DNA of 64,000 bases. It comes from Ensifer sp. LC163 (lineage in GTDB: Bacteria > Pseudomonadota > Alphaproteobacteria > Rhizobiales > Rhizobiaceae). Shown here one piece after another: positions 8,881 to 18,257 of the stretch. Below the pieces are notes generated by a model. That model was not told the DNA's origin. It searched no databases and was given only the letters and a program-made list of their open reading frames with translations. The DNA is taken from the NCBI RefSeq assembly GCF_001695855.1, contig NZ_MBSS01000001.1, positions 620,001-684,000 on the forward strand, in the 5' to 3' direction. The translations under genes and the position numbers were made by a program. Position 1 is the first letter of the stretch. The number at the start of each line of letters is the position of its first letter.

Positions 8881-11684
8881 CCGGCCTTCCATTCCTCTTT
8901 GCCAATCCTGCGCTGCTTGCCGCCCTCATCGCTCTGCCGGTGATCTGGTGGCTGTTGCGCATGACGCCGCCGAAGCCGGCGGCCGAAGTGTTTCCGCCGC
9001 TGCGCATTCTCGCCTCCGTGCTCAAGCGCGAGGAGACGCCCTCCAAAAGTCCGTGGTGGCTGACCCTGCTGCGCATGCTGATGGCGGCCGCGGTCATTCT
9101 CGCGATCGCCGATCCCGTCGTGAACCCGCGGCAGAACACGCTTGCGACCGGCGGCCCACTCGCGATCGTCGTCGACAACAGCTGGGCCACTGCCACCGAT
9201 TGGGAACAGCGCGTCAATGCCGTCAGTACGCTGATCGATGATGCGGAAGCGCGCGATCTGGCGATCTCGATCGCCTTCACCGGCGATCGCCAGCACGATG
9301 CCACGCCGGGCTCGGCCGCGACCGCGCGCAACAGGCTTGCCGCTGCCGCCCCCATCCCGCTTGCCGTCGACCGCGGCCAGGCGATAGCCGCGCTGAAAAC
9401 CGCATTTGCGGGCACGAAACCCGGCACGCTCGCCTTCGTCAGCGACGGCATCGAGGCTGCAGACCAGAAAACGATGGCAGCGCTCGCTGAGGTTGGTGCG
9501 GCCGAATTGCGGCTGATCGAGGCCGATGGCAGCCGCACCGTGGCGCTGACCGATACCAGCAACGGCTCGACCGGCATGTCGGTGACCGCCACGCGCCTGC
9601 GCAAGGACGGTGCGCTGACCCTGCCGATCGTCGCCTATGATACGCGCGGTCGCGCCATCGCCGACGGACAGATCGCCTTTGCCGCCGGCGATGGCGTTGC
9701 CAAGGGCAGCATCGAAGCGCCCTTCGAACTGCGCAACGACTTTGCCCGCATCGGCATCGAGAATGCCGCGACCGCCGGCAGTGTGCATCTGCTAGACGAT
9801 GGCTTCCGCCGTCGCCGCGTCGCCCTTTTGAGCGGCGAAGCCCGCGACCTGTCGCAACCGCTTCTGTCGCCGCTCTACTATATCAACCGCGCGCTCGCCC
9901 CCTACGCTGACCTCGTCGAACCGCACGAGACCGATCTGGCCGTCGCCATTCCGGAACTCTTGGAACAGAAACCATCCGTGCTGATCATGGCCGATATCGG
10001 CCGGCTGCCTGAAGAGATCTATCCGAAGCTGTCGAAGTGGATCGACAATGGCGGCATGCTCATCCGCTTCGCCGGCCCACGACTAGCCGCTGCGCCCGCC
10101 GACGATCCGCTGGTGCCGGTGACGCTGCGCCAGGGCGAGCGGGCGCTCGGTGGCGCGCTTTCCTGGTCCGAACCGCAGCCGCTCGCCGACTATCCGGCCA
10201 ACAGCCCATTTGCCGGCATGGCACGCCCGAACGACATTCTCGTCAAGCGGCAGGTGCTGGCCGAGCCGACTGCCGATCTTGCCGAGCGCACCTGGGCAAG
10301 CCTTGCCGACGGCACGCCGCTGGTAACGACGTCGGCCCGCGGCGCCGGCCGCATCATCCTCTTCCATGCCAGCGCCGAGGCCACCTGGTCGAACCTGCCG
10401 ATCTCAGGCGACTTCGTCGAGATGCTTCGCCGCAGCGTCCAGCTTTCGCGCGGCGGCGGCGTTGCCAACGAGGGCAAGGTCCAGCAGCAGACGCTCGCGC
10501 CTTACCGGCTGCTCAATGCCGACGGCGTGCTCGTGGCCGAGACCGGAAACGCCCGGCCGCTTGACGTCGTCCCCGGCAAGGTGCCGGTTGCGACGCCGAA
10601 CAACCCGCCGGGTCTCTATGGCTCGGAAGACGGTTTCACCGCGCTCAACCTGCTGCCGCGCGACGCCGAACTGCAGCCGATCGACATGGCCGCCGCCGGC
10701 GCTCACACCGTGCAGCAATTGGCCGGCTCCGAGAGCTGGTCGCTGAAGCCGGCCCTGTTCACGCTGGCGCTGCTGCTGTTGCTGGTCGACGCGCTGATCG
10801 TGCTGTTCATGGGCGGTGCCCTCTCGCGGCCGCGCGCAGCAAAGTCAATGACCGCGGCCATGCTGCTGGCAGCAAGCGCCTTCCTCGTTTCGCCGCCGGA
10901 CGGTCTGGCCGACGACAGCCGACCGGAAGACGCGGCCATCCTCGAGCGCCTCGACACGACGCATCTGGCCTATGTCGTGACCGGTGAAAGCGAAGTCGAC
11001 CGCCTTTCCGAGCGGGGCCTGATGGGGCTGACCGACTTCCTCACCTATCGCACGACGCTTGAACCCGGCACGCCCGTCGGCCTCGACATCGCCAAGGACG
11101 AACTCTCCTTCTACCCGATCATCTACTGGCCGGTCTCCGCATCGGCGCCGATGCCGAGCCCGCAGGCCGTCAGCCGCATCGATGCCTATATGCGCGCCGG
11201 CGGCACCGTACTGTTCGACACGCGAGACCAGTTCTCCTCGCTCGGCGCAACTTCCGGCGGCACCAGCCCCAACACCGAGAGGCTGCAGGCGATCCTCGCC
11301 AACCTCGACATCCCGCCGCTGGAGCCGGTTCCGACCGATCATGTGCTGACCAAGGCCTTCTACCTCCTGTCCAATTTCCCCGGCCGCTATGCCGGTAGTC
11401 CGCTCTGGATCGAGGCGCAGCTCGACAATCGCGAAGAGGCAAGCAATCGGCCGGCCCGCTCGGGCGACGGCGTGACGCCGATCATGATCACCGGCAACGA
11501 CTTTGCCAGCGCCTGGGCGGTGGACGCCAATGGCGTCGCGCTCTTGCCGACGGTGCCGCCGGACGAGATGCAGCGCGAATACGCCTTCCGCTCCGGCGTC
11601 AACATCATGATGTATATGCTGACCGGCAACTACAAGGCCGACCAGGTGCACGTGCCGGCCCTGCTCGAACGGCTCGGACAGTGA
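8877..11684 (+). CDS. DUF4159 domain membrane protein with BatA-like N-terminus
   Basis: A 935-residue protein. The N-terminal ~80 residues form the BatA/aerotolerance-type region with two helices (around 6-28 and 62-80) and the PPKPAAEVFPPLRIL linker. A VWA-like and glutamine-amidotransferase-like periplasmic middle follows, then a helix near 622-645. The C-terminal part from about residue 690 carries the DUF4159 domain (FLTYRTTLEPG, then FYPIIYWPV and GTVLFDTRDQ). It overlaps the DUF58 gene by four bases, and a 10-nt gap leads to the next gene. The role is probably as an inner-membrane partner of the MoxR ATPase. Confidence 0.88.
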   Translation: MTGLPFLFANPALLAALIALPVIWWLLRMTPPKPAAEVFPPLRILASVLKREETPSKSPWWLTLLRMLMAAAVILAIADPVVNPRQNTLATGGPLAIVVDNSWATATDWEQRVNAVSTLIDDAEARDLAISIAFTGDRQHDATPGSAATARNRLAAAAPIPLAVDRGQAIAALKTAFAGTKPGTLAFVSDGIEAADQKTMAALAEVGAAELRLIEADGSRTVALTDTSNGSTGMSVTATRLRKDGALTLPIVAYDTRGRAIADGQIAFAAGDGVAKGSIEAPFELRNDFARIGIENAATAGSVHLLDDGFRRRRVALLSGEARDLSQPLLSPLYYINRALAPYADLVEPHETDLAVAIPELLEQKPSVLIMADIGRLPEEIYPKLSKWIDNGGMLIRFAGPRLAAAPADDPLVPVTLRQGERALGGALSWSEPQPLADYPANSPFAGMARPNDILVKRQVLAEPTADLAERTWASLADGTPLVTTSARGAGRIILFHASAEATWSNLPISGDFVEMLRRSVQLSRGGGVANEGKVQQQTLAPYRLLNADGVLVAETGNARPLDVVPGKVPVATPNNPPGLYGSEDGFTALNLLPRDAELQPIDMAAAGAHTVQQLAGSESWSLKPALFTLALLLLLVDALIVLFMGGALSRPRAAKSMTAAMLLAASAFLVSPPDGLADDSRPEDAAILERLDTTHLAYVVTGESEVDRLSERGLMGLTDFLTYRTTLEPGTPVGLDIAKDELSFYPIIYWPVSASAPMPSPQAVSRIDAYMRAGGTVLFDTRDQFSSLGATSGGTSPNTERLQAILANLDIPPLEPVPTDHVLTKAFYLLSNFPGRYAGSPLWIEAQLDNREEASNRPARSGDGVTPIMITGNDFASAWAVDANGVALLPTVPPDEMQREYAFRSGVNIMMYMLTGNYKADQVHVPALLERLGQ

Positions 11685-11694
11685 GGGCCGATCG

Positions 11695-13764
11695 ATGACC
11701 GCCGACTTCTCGCCTTTCATCCCCTGGCCCTATCTTGCGATGCTTGCCATTGCAGCCGCGGTTCTCGCCGCGCTCGGCATCTGGCGCGGTGTGCGCGGGG
11801 CCTGGGTTCGTGCCGCAGCCCTTGCCGCCTTCTGCCTGGCACTTGCCAATCCGATCCTGTTTCAGGAGGAGCGCGAACCGCTGTCGACGATCGTTGCTGT
11901 TGTCGTCGACCGCAGCCAAAGCCAGGACTATGCCGGCCGGCGCGAGCAGACCGACAAGGCGCTTGCCGACCTCAAGGACCGGCTCGCCCGCTTCCCGCAG
12001 ATCGAGACCCGCATTGTCGAAGCTGCCGACAGCGAGGACAGCGAAGCACCATCGACGCGGCTCTTCTCCGCGTTGACATCCGTGCTTGCCGATGTGCCGC
12101 CGGCGCGGGTCGGCGGTGCGATCTTCATCACCGACGGCCAGATCCACGACGTCCCCGATATCAATCAGAAGCTCGGCTTCGACGCGCCGGTCCATGGGCT
12201 GATCAGCGGCAGACCGGACGAGTTCGATCGCCGCATCGAGATTGTCAGCGCGCCGCGTTTCGGCATCGTTGGCGAACAGCAGAAGCTATCCTTCCGTGTG
12301 GTCGACGATGGCAAGGCGCCGGGCGGAACCGCCGAGGTGACCATCCGCCTCAACGGCAACGAGATTGCCACCGAGGTCGCCGAACCCGGCACCGACGTGC
12401 CTTTCAGCTTCACCGTGCCGCGCGGCGGCAACAACATTCTCGAATTCGCCGTGAACGGCGTCCCCGGCGAAGTCACCGAAACCAACAATCGCGCCGTCCA
12501 TGTGCTCGACGGCATCCGCGAGAACCTGCGCGTCCTGCTCGTCTCGGGCGAGCCGCATGCGGGCGAGCGCGCCTGGCGCAATCTTTTGAAATCCGATGCC
12601 GCCGTCGACCTCGTGCACTTCACCATTCTGCGGCCGCCGGAAAAGCAGGACGGAACTCCGATCAACGAATTGTCGCTGATCGCCTTTCCGACGCGTGAGC
12701 TGTTCGTCGACAAGATCAGCGAATTCGACCTGATCATCTTCGACCGCTACCAGCACCGCGGCGTTCTGCCGATCCTCTACTACGACAACATCGCCCAATA
12801 TGTGCAGAACGGCGGCGCGCTTCTGATCGCCGCCGGGCCTGAGCATGCCGGCAACGATTCCATTGCAGCCACGCCCCTGTCGGCCGTGCTGCCGGCAAAC
12901 CCCACCGGCGTGATGAATGAAAAAGGCTTCTACCCACGCCTGTCGGACGAGGGAAAGAAGCATCCGGTCACCCGTGGCCTCGAAGGCGCTGCAAGCGAGC
13001 CGCCGCAATGGGGCCGCTGGTTCCGCACCGTCGATGTCGATCGGCCGCTCGGTCAGACCGTGATGGAGGCCGCTGACGGCAAACCGCTTCTGGTGCTGAA
13101 CCGCGTCGGCAAGGGGCGCGTCGCCATGCTCCTGTCCGACCAGGGCTGGCTCTGGGCTCGCGGCTTCGAAGGAGGAGGTCCGCACGTCTCGCTCTATCGC
13201 CGCACCGCCCATTGGCTGATGCAGGAGCCGGCGCTGGAAGAGGAAGCGCTGACAGCACGCGCGGCCGGCCGCACGTTGGAAATCACCCGCCAGACCATCG
13301 AAGGCGACCCCGGCCCGGCGACCCTCAGCTATCCCTCTGGAAAGACCGAGGAACTGACGCTGACCCAGCGCGAGCCCGGCCTCTACAGCGCCGAAGTCAA
13401 AACCACGGAGACCGGGCTGTTCGAAGTCGCCAACGACGAACTGACGACGCTTGTTCACGTCGGCAATGTCGACGCTCCGGAGTTCAGGGCGGCGATCTCG
13501 ACCGAGGACAAGCTGCGCCCCTGGGCTGAAAAGACCAAGGGGCTGGTGCGCCGGCTGGCTAGCGCCGACGGCGCCATCGACCTGCCGTCGATCCTGCCGG
13601 TGCGCGGCGCTATCCGTGTCGCCGACGACCAGCGGCTGTCGCTGCGCATGACCGACGAGACGGTGCTGCGGGGCATCAACTCGCTGTCGCTGTTTACCGG
13701 TCTCTTCGGCCTTGCGGCCCTGCTCTTCCTGATATCGGCGACCTGGTACCGCGAGGGCCGATGA
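11695..13764 (+). CDS. Large membrane protein of MoxR/Bat operon (GATase1-like domain)
   Basis: A 689-residue protein. Two N-terminal helices (about residues 9-27 and 32-52) are followed by a long extracytoplasmic region beginning IVAVVVDRSQSQDYAGR, which resembles a VWA strand. The region LIAAGPEHAGN and the block around residue 450 look like a class-I amidotransferase fold without a visible catalytic Cys. A final helix lies near 660-682, close to the C-terminus. Its stop overlaps the ATG of the GNAT gene (ATGA). Rhizobial genomes pair such a protein with the DUF4159 gene; the biochemical role is unknown. Confidence 0.82.
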   Translation: MTADFSPFIPWPYLAMLAIAAAVLAALGIWRGVRGAWVRAAALAAFCLALANPILFQEEREPLSTIVAVVVDRSQSQDYAGRREQTDKALADLKDRLARFPQIETRIVEAADSEDSEAPSTRLFSALTSVLADVPPARVGGAIFITDGQIHDVPDINQKLGFDAPVHGLISGRPDEFDRRIEIVSAPRFGIVGEQQKLSFRVVDDGKAPGGTAEVTIRLNGNEIATEVAEPGTDVPFSFTVPRGGNNILEFAVNGVPGEVTETNNRAVHVLDGIRENLRVLLVSGEPHAGERAWRNLLKSDAAVDLVHFTILRPPEKQDGTPINELSLIAFPTRELFVDKISEFDLIIFDRYQHRGVLPILYYDNIAQYVQNGGALLIAAGPEHAGNDSIAATPLSAVLPANPTGVMNEKGFYPRLSDEGKKHPVTRGLEGAASEPPQWGRWFRTVDVDRPLGQTVMEAADGKPLLVLNRVGKGRVAMLLSDQGWLWARGFEGGGPHVSLYRRTAHWLMQEPALEEEALTARAAGRTLEITRQTIEGDPGPATLSYPSGKTEELTLTQREPGLYSAEVKTTETGLFEVANDELTTLVHVGNVDAPEFRAAISTEDKLRPWAEKTKGLVRRLASADGAIDLPSILPVRGAIRVADDQRLSLRMTDETVLRGINSLSLFTGLFGLAALLFLISATWYREGR

Positions 13765-14249
13765 CCGATCCGAGCATCGCCATCAGCAACCTGCGCGACG
13801 TGCCGTGTTTCGCGGACGATATTGCCGACCGCGTCTGGCGGGCCTGGTGGGAACCGCGCGGCTTTCCGCTCGGCCATATCGCCGGGCTGGTTGCCGGAAG
13901 CCTCGGCGACGATCACATTCCATTTGCCATCGTCGCCCATCGCGGCGCGACCTTCATCGGTACCGCATCGGTCATCGAATCCGATCTGGACGAGCGGCCG
14001 GCGCTTGGCCCCTGGGTCGCGGCGGTCTGGGTAGAGCCTACATTTCGCGGGCTGGGCATTGGGGCAAGCATCGTTCGCCATGCGGCGGAAGCGGCTTTGG
14101 CCATCGGCGTCGACAGCGTTTATCTCTGCGCCTTGCCGCAGAAGCGCGCGTTCTACCAACGCGGCGGCTGGCAGCTCGACGAAAAGGATGTGGGTGAAAG
14201 CCGGCTCGACGTCTTCAGCATGCGCCGTTCCCGATTTAGGCCACAATGA
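13761..14249 (+). CDS. GNAT family N-acetyltransferase
   Basis: A 162-residue single GNAT domain. The acetyl-CoA-binding motif A is AAVWVEPTFRGLGIGASIVRHA (about residues 90-111), followed by SVYLCALPQKRAFYQRGGW, typical of motif B. It is coupled to the upstream membrane protein by an ATGA overlap, so it belongs transcriptionally to the moxR operon although its role there is obscure. Substrate unknown. Confidence 0.85.
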   Translation: MTDPSIAISNLRDVPCFADDIADRVWRAWWEPRGFPLGHIAGLVAGSLGDDHIPFAIVAHRGATFIGTASVIESDLDERPALGPWVAAVWVEPTFRGLGIGASIVRHAAEAALAIGVDSVYLCALPQKRAFYQRGGWQLDEKDVGESRLDVFSMRRSRFRPQ

Positions 14250-14287
14250 CTGTCGACATCGCAGGGACAATTTTTGGAGCCCTGTAG

Positions 14288-15481
14288 ATGCGTTTGATAG
14301 CCTCCTCCCTCCTCGCCCTTGCCTTAGCCGGTCCTGTCATCGCCGGGCCCGCCCACGCCGCCGATCTCATCGGTTTCTGGGACAAGCCGCAGCATGGCGG
14401 CAATAGCTTCAACCGGCTGCCGCCGGACGAGGCCTATTTCAAGGCACTGTCCGGCTACGGCGCCACCTGGGTTCGCCTGTCCTACGACAAGTGGAAGCCG
14501 GCCAAGCGCGACTATCTGATTGGCGACGCCGACAAGTACGAGGGCATTCCCGCCGCCGACCTGAAGACGCTGAAGGAAACGCTCGACCGGGCCGACAGGG
14601 CCGGATTGAAGATCGTCATCACCCCCTTGTCGCTGCCCGGCATGCGCTGGTCGCAGAACAACGGCAACAAGTTCGACGGCCGCATCTGGCAGGACAGGGC
14701 CTGGTGGGCTCAAGCCGCAAGCTTCTGGCGCGATCTTGCGCGCGAGCTTAGGGATCATCCTGGTGTTGCGGCCTACAACATCATCAACGAACCGGCCCCT
14801 GAAAAGCAGAATGGCCTGGCCGAACATGCCGACAACAAGGCGATGCTCGACTGGTATGCGGAAAAGAAGGACGGGGCCTCCGACCTCGTCGCCTTCTACG
14901 AAACGATCATCGCCGCCATCCGCGAGGTCGATCCAGCCACCCCGATCATGGCCGACGCCGGCTGGTATGCCGCAGCCGACGGTTTCAACTATTGGCCGTC
15001 CGGCCTCAGCGACCAAAAGGTGCTCTACAGCTTCCACATGTACGAGCCCTATGCGGCGACGAGCGCGCCCAACATGAAGCGCGAAAAGCCCTACGCCTAT
15101 CCCGGCAAGGTACCCTTCGGCGAAGGCGAAGAGAACTGGGACAAGGCGCGGGTTGCGTCCTACCTCGACCAGCCAGTGCAATGGGCGAAAGACAAGGGCA
15201 TTCCGCTCAACCGCGTCGTTGCCGGCGAGTTCGGCTGCATGCGGCGCTGGACCGGCTGCAAGGCCTATCTCGAAGACGTTCTGACGACGCTCGACAAGGA
15301 CAGCCTGCACTGGGCCTTCTATAGCTTCCGCGAAGACAGCTGGGACGGCATGGACTACGAGCTGGGATCGAAGAAGGTCCACTGGAAATACTGGGACGCG
15401 ATCGACGCCGGCGCGCCGGACCCGGTCAAGCGCACGGCGACACCGGAATTCGAGCCGATAGCCAAGCGGCTGGCGAAATAG
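14288..15481 (+). CDS. Secreted glycoside hydrolase family 5 (endoglucanase-like)
   Basis: A 397-residue protein with an N-terminal signal peptide (residues 1-25, cleavage after AHA). The GH5 clan A barrel is seen in WVRLSYDKW and YNIINEP, where Glu168 is the acid/base, and in VVAGEFGC, where Glu314 is the nucleophile; SFHMYEPY supplies the usual His/Tyr before it. Likely action is hydrolysis of beta-1,4-glucan or a related glycan in the periplasm or outside the cell. It is not coupled to the GNAT gene (38-nt gap). A GH9 cellulase lies elsewhere in the window. Confidence 0.85.
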   Translation: MRLIASSLLALALAGPVIAGPAHAADLIGFWDKPQHGGNSFNRLPPDEAYFKALSGYGATWVRLSYDKWKPAKRDYLIGDADKYEGIPAADLKTLKETLDRADRAGLKIVITPLSLPGMRWSQNNGNKFDGRIWQDRAWWAQAASFWRDLARELRDHPGVAAYNIINEPAPEKQNGLAEHADNKAMLDWYAEKKDGASDLVAFYETIIAAIREVDPATPIMADAGWYAAADGFNYWPSGLSDQKVLYSFHMYEPYAATSAPNMKREKPYAYPGKVPFGEGEENWDKARVASYLDQPVQWAKDKGIPLNRVVAGEFGCMRRWTGCKAYLEDVLTTLDKDSLHWAFYSFREDSWDGMDYELGSKKVHWKYWDAIDAGAPDPVKRTATPEFEPIAKRLAK

Positions 15482-15489
15482 GAGCGCCC

Positions 15490-15694
15490 AACCTGCGCGG
15501 ACGGGGTCTGGCGGGAAAGCTGCTGGCAGCGGCCGAGGTAGAGGCGGTCCGCCGCGGCTGCTAAGGCGCCTGGATCGACACCGTCAACCTGCAGGCGCTG
15601 CGCCTACAAGCGCCAGGGCTACGAGACGTTCTGCGAGCTGCCCGACTTCCCGCCGGGCCGCAGCCGGGTCTTCCTGAAGAAGCGGTTGGCTTAG
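15490..15694 (+). pseudogene. Decayed GNAT acetyltransferase (C-terminal remnant)
   Basis: Immediately after the GH5 stop, one frame reads RGRGLAGKLLAAAEVEAVRR, the end of motif A, then meets a TAA. The same frame continues GAWIDTVNLQA before a frameshift restores YKRQGYETFCELPDFPPGRS and an RVFLKKRLA end with TAG at 15692-15694. This is the classical C-terminal half of a GNAT protein (GAW-DT...FY-R-GYE). It has at least one internal stop and one frameshift and no N-terminal half, so it is a pseudogene fragment. Confidence 0.7.
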
Positions 15695-15697
15695 AGG

Positions 15698-15808
15698 CTA
15701 CAGCGCCGCGCGTCTTATCAGACGCGCAAAGGTCGCTGTAGCACTTTGAACCGCTGCATGTTTCTATCCTTAAATCGGATACGATTTAAGGATAGAAACA
15801 TGCAGTAG
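15698..15808 (+). repeat. RIME-like element, copy 4
   Basis: CTACAGCGCCGCGCGTC / GACGCGC, then GGTCGCTGTAGCAC, then a longer second palindrome here (CTGCATGTTTCTATCC with its inverted partner) centred on TTAAATCGGATACGATTTAA. This copy has the best-matched second stem of those in the window. It follows the GNAT remnant directly. Confidence 0.85.
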
Positions 15809-15826
15809 CGGCCGCGGCGTTATCTA

Positions 15827-16387
15827 TCAGACGGCAAGCGCCAGTTCGATATCAGCCTCCGATGCAGTTGCACCGTGGGCCGCCGCATCATCCCGCCAGC
15901 TGATGACACCGGAAAGGCCGGCGTGCACACCCTCGGCCATCGGCACCACCAGCACCCGCGCCGGATCGACCGGGCCCGGAAACTCCAACGCGGCGTAGCG
16001 GACTTTTTCGAATCCGAGCGGCTGATAATAGGGCGGATCGCCGACGAGGATGACGGCCTCAGACCCCTTCCGCCGCGCCGCCTCCACGGCGATGCGCACG
16101 AGTTCCCGGCCGATGCCCATGTTCTTGTGCGACGGCCTGACGGCAAGCGGCCCAAGCAGGTGGCCCTTGATCGAACCGGCCATGACAGGCGTCATCCGCA
16201 CCGAGGCGATCGTCTCGCCATTGTCGGCGCAGACGAATGACAGCGACCGATCGTGCGGCCCCTGCTCACGGATGCGCGCTGCCGCCCGGGCAAACCGGCC
16301 GGGGCCAAAGGCTTCATCGTTGATGATTTCGATGGCTGCGTCATGGGACGCGTCTTCGGTCAGGTAGACGAGGTCGTGCTTTTTCAT
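15827..16387 (-). CDS. GNAT family N-acetyltransferase (YhbS-like)
   Basis: A 186-residue protein with a GNAT core: LLGPLAVRPSHKNMGIGREL (acetyl-CoA motif) and VILVGDPPYYQPLGFEKV, as in YhbS-type predicted acetyltransferases. The C-terminal extension ends near the adjacent repeat. It is alone on its strand between two plus-strand units. Substrate unknown. The 257 bp upstream to the next gene contain no further feature I can support. Confidence 0.85.
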   Translation of the reverse strand: MKKHDLVYLTEDASHDAAIEIINDEAFGPGRFARAAARIREQGPHDRSLSFVCADNGETIASVRMTPVMAGSIKGHLLGPLAVRPSHKNMGIGRELVRIAVEAARRKGSEAVILVGDPPYYQPLGFEKVRYAALEFPGPVDPARVLVVPMAEGVHAGLSGVISWRDDAAAHGATASEADIELALAV

Positions 16388-16644
16388 GGGATCAGGAACC
16401 AGGCATACGAACGGACATGGGATGGCTTCGCCCGAAGGGGCGTTGGCAGCATCAGCGTCGTCGCAGGTTTCCCGAGAAGGTCATGAGTACGGTTCGTTCC
16501 GGACACAGAGAAATTTTCTGAAATCGCCGATAGCAGAAAATTGCCCGATGTCAAAGCCCAAAACGCACTGTTCAGAAATCGATACCTACCGCAGGCCGAC
16601 AAAGCGGCTATCTATGAACGACGAAAACCCGAAGGAGATCGCCC

Positions 16645-17622
16645 ATGGGCAGGCTTGTAGACGGCGTCTGGCAGGACGTCTGGTATGACACGGCGGCGAC
16701 GAAAGGCCATTTCAAGCGCAGCGAATCACAATTCCGCAACTGGATCACCGCCGATGGTTCGCCGGGCCCATCCGGCCAAGGCGGCTTCAGGGCAGAGGCC
16801 GGGCGTTATCATCTCTACGTCTCGCTTGCCTGCCCCTGGGCGCATCGCACGCTGATCTTTCGCAAGCTGAAGAAGCTCGAAGACCTGATTTCGGTCTCGA
16901 TCGTCGATCCGCTGATGCTGTCGAAGGGCTGGGAATTCAAGGGCAAGGATGGCGGCACCGTCGATCACCTCTTCGGCTTCGACGCCCTTTGGCAGGTCTA
17001 TGCCCGTGCCGATCCCAGCTATTCCGGCCGGGTAACCGTACCGGTGCTGTGGGACAAGCAGCAAAACACCATCGTCTCCAACGAATCCGCCGAAATCATC
17101 CGCATGTTCAACTCCGCCTTCAACGGACTGACGGGCTCGAAGGACGATTTCTATCCGGAGGACCTGCGCACCGAAGTCGACGAACTGAACGGCCGCATCT
17201 ATGGGGCGGTCAACAACGGCGTCTACAAGGCAGGTTTCGCCACGAGCCAGGAGGCCTACGAGCAAGGCGTCACCCCACTGTTCGATATGCTCGACGAACT
17301 GGAAGAACGGCTCGCCACTCGACGCTACCTGACCGGCAGCAAGCTCACCGAAGCCGACTGGCGGCTATTCACGACGCTGGTGCGCTTCGACCCTGTCTAT
17401 GTCGGTCACTTCAAGTGCAACATCCGCCGGATCGCCGAATACAAGAACCTGCAGGGCTACCTGCGCGACCTCTACCAGGTGCCGGGTGTGGCCGAGACGG
17501 TCAACATGCATCACATCAAGGACCATTACTACCGCAGTCACACGATGATCAATCCGACCGGCGTCGTACCCGTCGGCCCGATCCTGGATCTGGATGCGCC
17601 GCATGGGCGGGAAACCATTTAG
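16645..17622 (+). CDS. Glutathionyl-hydroquinone reductase (Xi-class GST, ECM4/YqjG type)
   Basis: A 325-residue protein that reduces glutathionyl-hydroquinones to hydroquinones. The active-site motif CPWA has Cys63 as the nucleophile, inside the family stretch YVSLACPWAHRTLI. The C-terminal alpha-helical GST domain includes LTEADWRLFTTLVRFDPVYV and HFKCNIRR, which typify this class. An AAGGAG site lies before the ATG. It is monocistronic and cytosolic. Confidence 0.93.
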   Translation: MGRLVDGVWQDVWYDTAATKGHFKRSESQFRNWITADGSPGPSGQGGFRAEAGRYHLYVSLACPWAHRTLIFRKLKKLEDLISVSIVDPLMLSKGWEFKGKDGGTVDHLFGFDALWQVYARADPSYSGRVTVPVLWDKQQNTIVSNESAEIIRMFNSAFNGLTGSKDDFYPEDLRTEVDELNGRIYGAVNNGVYKAGFATSQEAYEQGVTPLFDMLDELEERLATRRYLTGSKLTEADWRLFTTLVRFDPVYVGHFKCNIRRIAEYKNLQGYLRDLYQVPGVAETVNMHHIKDHYYRSHTMINPTGVVPVGPILDLDAPHGRETI

Positions 17623-17679
17623 GCCCGTGCCCTTTAAGGCGTCCCCGCGCGTTCAGGCGCGCGGGGGCGGGCAGCCGGC

Positions 17680-18189
17680 CTACCAGTAAGTGTCGAAAGC
17701 AGTGCCACCCGCCAGCTCGGCAAGCCGGCGACGCGTTGCCGGAGTGGCATCGTCCGGCAGCGCGTCAAGCGCGAAGAAACCGCTCGCCGCGATCTCCAGA
17801 TCCGGCACTTTCGGTAACGTCTGGCGCACGCCGTCGCAACGGTAGAAGACCACATGATCACGACGGCTCGTGCGCCTGTTGTAATAGACCTGCACCAGTG
17901 TCGGCGGGATCGTCGTCTCCAGATTACCCTCTTCCCGCAACTCCCGCAGCAGGCCCTCAAGCGCAGTCTCGTCGCGGTCGAGCCCACCGCCCGGCAGGTG
18001 CCAGCCGGGAAGATAGGAATGCCGCACCAGGAAGACGCGCCCTTCGCCGTCGAAACAAGCGGCGCGCACGCCGATCGTCATGCCACGCGCCAACGCGTAA
18101 TAGCCATGGGCCAGACGCATCAGGACGCGGAGATACCAGCGCCGCATCTCCGGTGGCCGCTGCTGTTCCAGATGCCGTTCCTCCCGCAT
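17680..18189 (-). CDS. NUDIX hydrolase
   Basis: A 169-residue protein with a complete NUDIX box, GGGLDRDETALEGLLRELRE and the following EGNLE, at residues 67-91. It is preceded by FLVRHSYLPGWHLPGG, a pattern common in ADP-ribose/NADH-type NUDIX enzymes. The N-terminal ~40 residues are basic with a hydrophobic stretch (LRVLMRLAHGYYALA) seen in many alphaproteobacterial members. Substrate is not predictable. It is convergent with the hydroquinone reductase and divergent from the phosphoesterase gene. Confidence 0.88.
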   Translation of the reverse strand: MREERHLEQQRPPEMRRWYLRVLMRLAHGYYALARGMTIGVRAACFDGEGRVFLVRHSYLPGWHLPGGGLDRDETALEGLLRELREEGNLETTIPPTLVQVYYNRRTSRRDHVVFYRCDGVRQTLPKVPDLEIAASGFFALDALPDDATPATRRRLAELAGGTAFDTYW

Positions 18190-18257
18190 TTACCGCCAGG
18201 CCGGATTAATCCGGCGACATGATTCCCCTCAACTGGAATATGCGCTAGACGGGGATG

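Noticed and set aside
16388-16644. Possible small gene between the GNAT and hydroquinone reductase genes
   Set aside because: Frames in the 257 bp have no ribosome site, no consistent codon use and no motif.
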